NCBI GenBank assembly: GCA_963920705.1
Contig: OY987236.1
Coordinates: 12,882,190 to 12,946,189, forward strand
DNA length: 64,000 nucleotides
DNA from: Odiellus spinosus
Taxonomy: Eukaryota > Arthropoda > Arachnida > Opiliones > Phalangiidae
Direction of reading: 5' to 3'
Shown piece after piece: positions 54,695-64,000 of the stretch. Numbering within the stretch: position 1 is the stretch's first letter; each line of letters opens with the position of its first letter. The notes beneath the pieces were generated by a model. The model was not told the origin of the DNA, made no database searches, and was given only the letters and a program-made list of their open reading frames with translations. Made by a program: the position numbers and the translations under genes.

Positions 54695-57600
54695 AAATAT
54701 AAGTGCATTCGGTTGATATCAGTATTCTCAATTATAATCACCATAACATTTGTATTGAATATATCACGTGAAACTCTCTACATTTTTAATTCATAGTGTG
54801 ATATGGGGATAAACTCATGGTGGCTTCAAGCGTCAGTAACAGTGGAAGCCTTAGAAAGACGTTCTTGAAGGAATAGTCGATGGAGTTTAACATCCTCTTT
54901 CGAAATGTAGAAAAACATATTTCCAAAATAGTTTTTTTCTGACCATTCGTAGTCGTTAATATTTGATCCACTTCAGTGTTTTGCAAGTACGCCAGGTATA
55001 CCAAACGCTAGGCTGTTCCCCCAGTACCGTCATATCAGAAATAGATCTATTTCTGGTCATATTCTAATAAAAATCTAATTTAATCGCTCATTGTAAAATG
55101 TATGCAAAATTAGGGCTAAATCTTGTTCTTACATTAACCTATGACGTATCATATTGATACTCAATTCAAAAGTCAGCCTAAGAGTATAGCGTGTAGAATA
55201 CCACCCAGAACTATTTCAACAATATTAAACAGGGTAACCAATAAAGCTAGAAGCTTACGCTCGCTCTTGTCCCAAGTAAGCGTCCAATAAGAATGCAGAT
55301 GCAACTTCAAAAAACCTAGGACACTTTTTAATTTTGAATAATTTTGGTATAAATTAATTTTAAAACATAAAATCCGTGATACGATACGATTAAATAGTCA
55401 CGATTACGTTTAATTCTAGACATTTTTGACAAAAATCATGTCGAATTTTATTAAATTTCAATAGAAACTAGTGGTAGCCAATCGCGGGCCAAGGAAATTT
55501 CCCGCCACATTTTGAAACACATGGAACAAAATATATTTATTACTATAGAACCGAACTCTTAAAAAATGGAATTTTGTTACAGTTGTAATTAAGTTTAAAA
55601 CCGATTTAAATAGACTTAAATTATGGATTCTTAATTTAACTTAATTTCATTGATTTACATTAATTTCATTATTTATTTAATTTCTATAACATTAACCCAA
55701 GCCGTAATAAAACATTTGAACGCGTAACGGATGCTTAATAATACCTAGAATAATATTCATTCGTTTAAATTTCATTAAATCCGTTAATTTAGCCTAATTA
55801 TTTAAATTGTAATTTCTACCAGTCGGAGTTTTCCTACCTATTACACTAATCTTTCATTGGAAGTTGAGTTATATCCGTAGCGTATTCGGGCTGTACAAAT
55901 ATATATAGAAAAACCAAGACCCCCAATTTTCTGAAATGGAATAGTCCATAGAGACTTTTTTGGCAATTTTTATCATTTTCTAATGCAACCATTTTTGGAG
56001 CTAAGATCAACCGTAATTTGCAGAGTGTTTTATACGGAAAAAGAGTTTTGGTTTATTATTCTCCCGCTGAAAATAAAAGCTGACTCCGCGCGCGCCCCGT
56101 TTCTCCGGGAATTTCATTCCCCTCTCATTTCAGACCCCTTTACCTCCGTTTGCCAAACAAACCGAATGATGTTTTATTTAAACTACAGGGAAAAAAATAA
56201 GGTTAGGATTTCCCCTTAATGGAGTTTTGTCTCTATTCAATTTTTAAGCACGAACACTAGTAACTTCTATCGTTCATGGAAGAAAGCGAATGGGGCTATG
56301 GAGTAAAGAAACGCTTTCCTCCTAAGTTATGGGCTCCCCTCTATTACAACGAGCTCCGTGAACCAAAAAATGGAAGAAAATGCGGAGGGGGTTTGATTTA
56401 AATTAAATATTTAATTAAATACTTAATTTTGAGCGTCGAAATGAACATTTTTGAAATTCCCGCGCGCCAATCTATCGAAACACGTTTAATTTTCTTAATT
56501 ACGATTTATTTTAAAGCCGTAGTGACGTGATAAACATTTTAAAATCAAGAAAATAGCTTAATTAGCCCCAAACTTTTTTAAATAACTAATTAACGGATGG
56601 TCTTAGGATAAAGAGACTAATTTTATTTTATTCTCCGTATCTTAATTGACTTTTTTACATATATCACATTTAAACGCGTCTTAATTTCAAGGCGGGAAAA
56701 TTATTTAAAAACTTCGAAACAAAAAAATTGGTTAAAATAGTGGAACTTAATTACGTAACTAATTAACCGCTTATCCCAGGATAATGAAATTAACTTTTTT
56801 GAGTTTCTCGCGCGTTAATTAACTAGATTAAATATGCTTTGTTTAAATATAATCGAGATTTAATCTAATTATAAGCGTTAATTAAATTTTTCGAACTGAA
56901 AAAGGAGTTAGGCTTAACTTTCTAATTGAATAACTAATTAACTATTAGTCTTAAGTTAATTATAATAACACGAGCGGATTCCTCGTATTCTAATCTATCA
57001 GATGACATAGTTTTGGATTTAAAATTCGTTAAAATTAAGCTAAATATTTAGGTTTTAACGAAAAGACTCGTTCGAAAACCTTTTTCTCAAAATGAAACTT
57101 TCAGGACGAGATACGCTGCCATAGAATTTTCTTACATCCAGTTTTACAATTTTAAACGCGATTTAAATATAGTTTTAAATTAATTAGGGGCTCTAATTAA
57201 GATAAATTAAAAAGAAATATAAGTATTCTTAGGGTTGAGGACGCGGGCAATCCGATAAAAATATGTTTGAAAAGTTACGAGCAATTTTAATTTTAATTTA
57301 GATTAAATTTAATCGCGATTAAACTTGATTAGGAATATATAAGCTCTTAAAAACACTCCTTGCGTTTTTATATAATTAAATTAGCCTATTTTAGCCTCAA
57401 AATGCGAAAAAAATATTTTAATTAACTTAATTTTATCAATTAACTTTAATTACAAATATATTACGATATAATTTACGCTTAAAAATAATTATAAATCAAT
57501 TTCGGTAAATATTTGCACCAGTTTGCGTCAAAATCTACTAATTAAACACAAATTATCCCTTTAATTAATGACCTTTATAAAGTTTACGTATTATTAATGC

Positions 57601-58713
57601 AAAATATGTCGAGATTTATAAAATAGAATAAATATTTCTAATATTTATTACGTTTTGAAATTAAATATTACGAATATTTACTAAAAATGAACTGAAATTA
57701 TTCACTAAAGTTAATTACGTCTAAACATATGAATTAAATATTTTTTGCTTTTCAAATTCTAATAAAAATCTAATTTAATCGCTTATTGTAAAATTTATGC
57801 AAATTTGGGGTTAAATCTTGTTAGATTAACCGCGAAGAGCGCTATCTCTGACATTTCATATTGATACTTAATTAAAATATCACCCTAAGAGTACAGCGTG
57901 TAGAAAACCACTCTGAATTATTTCAACGATATTAAATAGGAGACATTAATAAAGCTAGAAGCTTACGCTCGCTCTAATCTATAGAATAATTTTGAATTTA
58001 AACAAAATTTTAATTATTAAAAACTTGGTATCAATTAAATTATACTTTTACTAGATTCGAGTAAAGTTTAACTAAAATTTAATTAAAATTAAAACAATTC
58101 AACCTACAGATGTCGCCCTGTAATGTCCATCAGTTTCCAAGTTTCGGGAGGGGAGAGCATCGACAAACTACTAGTTTGTCGATGGGGAGAGGGAGTCCTA
58201 AGACTTCAGCCAATGGCGAGGCTAGAAACCTTTTAGTACCAATTTCAAACTCTTAGAAGGCGTCGCTTCGGAACTCCGAAGAACAATTCGAAATCAAATC
58301 TTTAACCGTAACTTTAAATGTTGAATTTACAATTTCGTAATTAACGAACAATCAAATGTGGACTTAAAAATTTACACCTACTACTAATTTAATACTAATT
58401 ATCGCTTTAAGTAAGTACCTTTATAAACTTGAATATTAAAGTTATTGACGCCGCAGTGAATACAGTACCTAGACCCCACTAGGGTTGGGTCTAGCTAAAA
58501 ATGGAACATATATTTGCGGTTGTAAATAATTATACTTATTCTTCAGCTTTAATGGCGTCAGCTTAACAAACATAATATACCATGTACGCAACTTTTAGAT
58601 TTTTATTGTGATATGTTAGAGTTAAAAAAATGTACTAGGCGTGGCATCATGACAGGTGTTTCTCAGATTACATGTATTTTTGCGAACTATGCATCGAAAA
58701 CACGCGATGATCT
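54695..58713. other. Long AT-rich intergenic region with a dispersed direct repeat
   Basis: The segment 55062-55266 recurs in the same orientation at 57756-57975 (AATAAAAATCTAATTTAATC at the start, GCTAGAAGCTTACGCTCGCT at the end). Between them lies AT-rich DNA dominated by TTAATTAA-like words. A perfect inverted repeat of 13-bp arms (CATCGACAAACTA, one-base centre) is at 58158-58184. No gene is recognised. Confidence 0.5.
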
Positions 58714-59558
58714 TTAGAACCATCCTAGACTCCCTGGCAATGGTGTTCTAGATACCGAATTTGTCAAGGCATAGCTGTAAGGTCCGTAGAAAGCGTTTGT
58801 CATCTTCATTAACATGATATTGACGACTCCAGGCTTTAGAGCCTTTTTAACGCTGTTATTAACTGGACCCAACCCGTTGAATTCCATTTCCATTTTGCCT
58901 AAACTGACTACCGTGAATTGAGCTAGTGCGGGATTACTAGAACCCCTGCGTGACGTAATCACCATGTTTAACAAAGGTCGGGTGTAATTGACCTCTACTG
59001 CTCCGATTCTTTCCGGTAATTTTCCGTATTTGACCTTGGCCTGATATTGAAGTGATTTAATCGGTTATAGTTCTACCTGTTCTGGTAAGAAATTTATTTA
59101 AAACGAGTATATGTTTCTTACCCCATAGTTTACTTTCAAATAGTTGAAGGTCACAGAACAGTTGAAGGTGATATTGCCATAGCTTAAGTAAGGAGTACCG
59201 CAATCTAGAGGTCTATAGCCCTTGCTGAATCCAGACATAGTGCCATTTAGAAAATGAGCGAAAACATTAACACCAACTGGTCCAATTTTGTCCTTGCCGT
59301 GGTCGTAAAACGGTGGCATTATTAGAGGGTCCAATCGGTTACTCCGTATCTCTGTAGTCATGGATATTTGCAGGAGACTGTCCACATAGTGGTTAGCGTC
59401 GCTTACACTCGAAGCTTGAATCAAAGCTGTTAGTTGATAAGGATGCGGTTAAATTATAAAATGTTATTGATTAGTACTTATAATTAATGTTTTGGCTACT
59501 TACAATCACAATGGAATAGAAAAATGCAGCAACAGAGCAAAATAATAATTCTAGCCAT
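58714..59558 (-). CDS. Divergent group-7-allergen-like secreted protein E
   Basis: Three exons on the - strand: 59504-59558, 59122-59426 and 58714-59040, together 687 nt or 228 aa. The signal peptide begins MARIIILLCCCIFLFHC. The landmarks are recognisable but altered: ANHYVDSLLQISMTTEI, SNRLDPLIMPPFYD, HFLNGTMSGFSKGYRPLDCG (relatives: NGKLxGLSTxHRAGD), and MEMEFNGLGPVNNSVKKAL (relatives: FKNLGPLNWxLDG). Unlike proteins A-D it carries two cysteines in the central strands and a tail TPLPGSLGWF. Its second intron is phase 0, at a position not used by the others. It marks the right edge of the cluster. A TATA-like motif lies at 59615. Confidence 0.78.
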
Positions 59559-60277
59559 GTCGTTATAGTCGAGATTTCGAAGTTGCGTGTTCGTTCGTTG
59601 TCCCGAAGAAAGTGGCTTATAACTTAGGCTTCAATAAGGTTTTAATAACTGTTGAGATATTCCCAACCATGACCTGTCAGCGAGATTTTACGTCATTATT
59701 GATTTCAATTTCGCCAAGACAGCCAAATTTTATAAGCGCTGATTATCTGCAGATTCATGGCTGTCGTTGGAAAAATCTTTGTTGAAAGTTCCAGGAAAAA
59801 AAATGTTTTGTTGTTTTTGTAAAATTCTATTGTTCTTCGAGAAGCCTCTCATCGTTTTTGGCCTACTCACTGTAGATACATAATCAACGTAAGTCAAAAA
59901 TATCTATATAAACATATTCAACAGTGTGTCTTAATTAGCATAATTAAGGTCAAACTTTATTTTATTTTGATTTAAATGGTTAATATTAAGCATATACGTT
60001 CGCTAAAATATTCTTCAAGAAATACCTATAGACATACATAACATCGAACCGTAACGTATAAGCAAATACCAATTCAAATTCCCCGGTTCTTTGGTTAACA
60101 CGTGACAGGATAGTGACGTCATATTAAGGTCCAACAACCGTATGCTTTTTTTTCCAATGCGTCAACTAATTTTCCCGGAAATTCATCTTTACCAAAATAC
60201 CAAAAGGCAGTCATTTTGCTTTAGTTCGTTATTTAGCAATTTAGCGTTTAATTTTTTGTAAATTATTTTAATGAAAA
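59559..60277. other. Divergent intergenic region
   Basis: It lies between the start codons of the divergent group-7-like gene E and the tetraspanin. A TATA-like TTATAAGC serves gene E (59615-59622); the tetraspanin side shows no TATA box. Nothing else is recognised. Confidence 0.5.
59615..59622 (-). promoter_or_regulatory. TATA-like box of group-7-like gene E
   Basis: TTATAAGC on the - strand, about 57 bp upstream of the ATG at 59558. Confidence 0.45.
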
Positions 60278-61910
60278 ATGCCAAATCGAAGAAATAGGCG
60301 AGGAAATAATTTTCCAACCGATTTTACTTACATAAGTCCTTGCGTTAAATTAACCTTGTTTTTCTTCAATTTTCTGTTTTGGGTGAGTTAAGCCTTTGTT
60401 ATGTCATAATTTTTCATTTTTTCTTTGTAATTTATTTCATAATGTTATATTTAACGTTTTAATGTTATTGATAAAGGATTGTAATGTTTTAGCTTATCGG
60501 TGGTGCCATAATTGGTATAGGAGGCTGGTCCTATTTCCAAGAATATGCCGAAGGTGCTTCTGAAAGCGTGAACAATGCCTTCAATTTGGTGCTAAATATA
60601 TCGCTGGTTGTTATGATATGTGGGGGATCCATATTTATAATTAGTTTTTTCGGTTGCATCGGAGCGTTGAGAGAAAATCTCTGTCTTCTTCGTATTGTGA
60701 GTACTTTTATTTCAAAACATTGTTGTAAATACGGCGATTAATTTACAAACAATCTTTATTGTTTTCAAGTATTCTTTCATCCTCTTGTTGTTATTCTTGG
60801 GTGAAATGGTTGTTGCTACATTAGCGTTCGTCTTCCCAACAAAGTTTTCAGATTTGGCTAAGAAAGGTTTATCGAACGATCCAATCGTTAAGTATAGAGA
60901 TGACGTAAATCTACAGAATTTCATTGATATTATGCAACAAGAGTTTCAATGTTGCGGCATTTCCCATCAAAGTTACAAAGATTGGTCTAAAAATATATAT
61001 TTCAATTGTACCGTAACGAATAACAGCACGGAAAAATGCGGAGTTCCCTACTCTTGTTGTCAAAATCCCCGAAATTTGGACGTAAGCTAATAAAAAAAAT
61101 TAACATCAATAATTAACTTTCATCTAATTAAAATCTTTCAAATCCAGAGTGGGTTGTTAAACATACAATGTGGCTATCATGTACAAAATTTGGTAAAGTA
61201 TTAAACTTGATTAAAATTACTTTTGTGGTTAAAGAGAGAATGAAATGAACACCTCGTAGTGTGAGCTTGGCTAAGTTTGGACACCTTTAGGAAAAATGGG
61301 GTTCCAGCAATTAATAAATGTAACAGAAGAACAAAAACTTAAAGAAACCTCACTTAGGCATTCTAAAGTTTTTAAGATTTTAAAACCAGTAAATTTGGAT
61401 GATCAGTAATGGAAAGAGACCTTAATATAAAACAAGTATGAGATAAAAATTCTTCAAATTTCTTGTTAGTTCATATATGAAATTTTGGCATGCCTTGATC
61501 TCTTTAAAACAAGTCTTTCGCCCAATTTGTTGCAATTTTTTTAGGAAAGCTAAACACAGTATATGGGTTTCCAGAAAAACTTGTTCACTTCCTTATTATA
61601 CCAGATATATTTAAAATTATAAGTGTTCAAACTTAGCTGCGTCCAAACTTACCCAAACTAACCGGACAATTAAAAATAAAATCATCAACTTTAATTTTAC
61701 TTATATTTCTCGATGATTTAGACGGAATCTGAAGTTAGAAAACGTATTTTTACAATGGGTTGTGTGGAAGCGCTTGAAGAATACGCCAAAAAGAATTTAC
61801 ACATTATAGCCGGTGTTTTATTGAGTGTAGCATTAATCCAGTTATTCGCGATTTATTTATCGCGAACGCTTTTAGGGCAAATTGAAGCTCAGTTAAGTCA
61901 ATGGACGTAG
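60278..61910 (+). CDS. TspanC8-type tetraspanin
   Basis: Five exons: 60278-60382, 60493-60696, 60770-61081, 61148-61192 and 61722-61910, together 855 nt or 284 aa. Four membrane segments are visible: about residues 23-47 (TLFFFNFLFW onward), 62-84 ending in GCIGALRENLCLL, 104-127, and a C-terminal one (NLHIIAGVLLSVALIQLF). The large extracellular loop has eight cysteines: FQCCG, YFNCT, EKCGVPYSCC, IQCGY and GCVEALEE. That is the mark of the TspanC8 subgroup, known in animals to bind ADAM10 and control its exit from the ER, and so Notch shedding. YRDDVNLQNFID before the CCG motif and the tail IEAQLSQW also match the subgroup. Which paralogue it is cannot be settled here. An upstream ATG (60271) opens a nine-codon frame ending in TAG that overlaps this start. 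Confidence 0.93.
61268..61645. mobile_element. Possible inverted-end element in tetraspanin intron 4
   Basis: GCTAAGTTTGGACACCTT at the left and, on the other strand, GCTAAGTTTGAACACTT at the right delimit about 375 bp inside intron 4. Target duplications are not clear, so this is tentative. Confidence 0.4.
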
Positions 61911-64000
61911 ATTATGACGAAAATCTTTTTAAATATATATTTGAAAAATGCTCAATGTTATAAAGGGATCAAAACAAAACTGGTTTAAAAACAAAAGACA
62001 CGACGCATTTTCTCTTCCAAATGAACAAAAACTAGTCGTAATTAAATGTATTTAATCTATAATTAAACTAATACAAATCTTAATTATAATGTTGAGTACG
62101 ATAAAAAGAAAATATGAATTTTTTAAATGGAAAAGAAGTTTGAACAAAAGTAAAGAAATCCCTTTTCCGATTATCAGTTTTATTTTCAACTTTTTCACCT
62201 GTTGACTTTATCGTGCTTTTAAATTTTAAATAGCCTGCGGAAACAATTAGATTAATGCTAAATACTTAGAGTGTATCAAGAGATTAAGGTTTCTTTTATG
62301 TTAAGAATGTTTCGTTTGTATCTTTCTACGTTCGCTTACATTTTTTTCACGTTATTCAACTTTAGCTTTCTATGTATATTAATATGACTTTCATCTCTCG
62401 GTAATTTAAAATTTTTAAATATTCTTAATCTGTTGTTAATGGAAGTGTTGTTTGTAATATAAAGTGTTTATGCCAATTTTTAGGTATTATTTTAATCAAT
62501 GTACAGTTTAATTTGATAATATAGCCATGTTTACATAAAATTAGCGTATAATTAAAATTTAAAACCAATTTAATACCAGTTTTATAAAAAGACTGATACC
62601 AAAAACAAATTGTGCCGTACTGTTATATATTTAAATTTAAAATAAGGCCATTAATTGCCATTTTAAAAGTTGAAATATTAAATTTAATGAGGCATTATAC
62701 TTTAGTTCCCGTGTTAAAACTATAAATTTATCATAGTATTATTATTTTTAATTTTTTATTATTATGGAAAAAAAGGTGCTTTTTAAGTTTAATATTAAGA
62801 AGATAATTATTAATAAATGATAATCGAAATGATTTTATAGTTATAGTAATAAAAGCGTAATATATCTGTATTACTAGCTAAAGTATTAGACGTTTACGAA
62901 AATTGATGATAACAGTGTTTTAAATTAAGCATTTTACTGTGCTATACTTTTGTAATATTTGTATGATGATCTTAAATCTTAATCATTCCAATTGATCAGT
63001 AAAATGTTGTATATTACGAGAATGAATGTTTAATTATTAATATTTTGTACATGGTGCGTATATTTGATTGAAGTTTTAAATTTTTGGCGTTTAATTTATC
63101 CTTTTTTGCTTTTACAGGGCTGACAGCATTGTTTCAGGATTCGTACGAAATTTTCATGATGATTTTCACTGACTTCGATGATTTTTTTCATGACCATTCT
63201 TTGAAGGAATGATGTTTTTGTTTTGAAATTTAAAGCACCAATGCTCAGAGTGTGAAAAACCAAAGGTGCACCAGATGAATTTGGATCTCACTGTCTTGCA
63301 TTTTTAATACAGGGTAATTAATGACTTGGAACTGGGAGTAAAGTTAATGTTTATAATTTTATAACGATGTAACAGTCCCTCTTAACATTTTAAATGGTAC
63401 TAGAGTGTAGCGAGTAAAGGTGGGGAAATTAATCATCCACATTCCATTGTTTTGAAGTATTGTTTTGTAAGTTCCATAAATGAACTGGTTTCAAAAGAAA
63501 ACATATTCACGGCGGTGCTGAAGCGTCTGCCGCCTACTAAGGTGTTGATTCCTGTGTGAAGACATGCTAAAATTCAACACAACAGCTTTTCAAAGTCAAC
63601 CTACAGGGCGGCGCTGCGATAGTTTAAAAATGGTAGCAGAGCGTTGTGTGGATCAGTATAGGGATATTAGAGAGATAAATCACCATATTTCTAGACAGCT
63701 ATAAATGAATATTTCATGCATTTTGTTTTTGAAGTTAAATTCCATTTATAGTGAAACTAATTTCAATATTGTTTTAATGAAACACATGGTGTTTCATACG
63801 CTTAAAGGGTCTAGCTAAGCAAGAAAAGAAGTCGACTTTAAAGGGGCTTTAAAAATCGCAGATAGTCCCTTTAATACTACAGTCTATGCAAATTTCATCC
63901 CCCAAATTTCAAGGGGTAGTGGCTAGTGGGTACTTCTCTGGGCTCCTGTCTTATCATGGCTGAAGAAGTTTATCGCGATATAAAATAAACGCTTTTTCTT
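61911..64000. other. Tetraspanin 3' flank and non-coding DNA
   Basis: AT-rich sequence with several candidate polyadenylation signals, so the tetraspanin 3' end cannot be placed. The segment 63800-63873 is a piece of the TATACTCC MITE family (CTTTAAAGGGGCTTTAAAAA, then TCGCAGATAGTCCCTTTAA). No gene is supported. Confidence 0.5.

Noticed and set aside
63117-63212. A possible alternative last exon after TTTTACAG at 63116 (32 codons, acidic and Phe-rich)
   Set aside because: No upstream donor in frame is identifiable and the encoded peptide resembles nothing. It is probably fortuitous in a long 3' flank.

Overview
The window is insect (hexapod) nuclear DNA. It is AT-rich, with spliced genes, canonical GT-AG introns (several under 100 bp), AATAAA polyadenylation signals, TATA boxes about 50-100 bp upstream of ATGs, many miniature transposons, and a short interstitial run of AACCT (the arthropod TTAGG telomere motif) near 28.6 kb. 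The takeout/JHBP-like and group-7-allergen-like genes are arthropod families. I cannot place the insect order from sequence alone.

Layout. From 1 to 16.58 kb I see no convincing gene, only foldback elements, TA- and TTAA-flanked MITEs, minisatellites and purine tracts. From 16.58 to 23.73 kb (+) lies one very large gene for a basic, Ser/Thr-rich, probably nuclear protein of about 2,357 residues, with a 61-copy octapeptide array encoded by a 24-bp minisatellite. It converges on an RRP15-like ribosome-biogenesis gene at 24.26-25.08 kb (-).

From 25.98 to 59.56 kb lies a cluster of eleven small secreted-protein genes that I reconstructed exon by exon; every model closes in frame. Five are takeout/juvenile-hormone-binding-protein-like (30.6, 31.8, 33.9, 37.6 and 42.5 kb). 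Six are group-7-allergen-like (26.0, 40.1, 46.1, 51.0, 52.5 and 58.7 kb). Both families belong to the BPI/TULIP lipid-binding fold. Two of the takeout-like genes sit on a tandem 2.7-kb duplication. The group 7 genes at both ends are the most divergent. A TspanC8-type tetraspanin (eight cysteines in the large loop) follows at 60.28-61.91 kb (+), and the window ends in non-coding DNA.

How the genes fit together. The cluster products all have signal peptides and lack membrane anchors, so they probably act outside the cell as carriers of hydrophobic ligands. Gene order (divergent and convergent pairs, duplication) suggests growth by local duplication of two distinct TULIP families in one place. 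The large nuclear protein, Rrp15 and the tetraspanin look like unrelated neighbours. Ligands, expression and any joint role of the cluster are inference.
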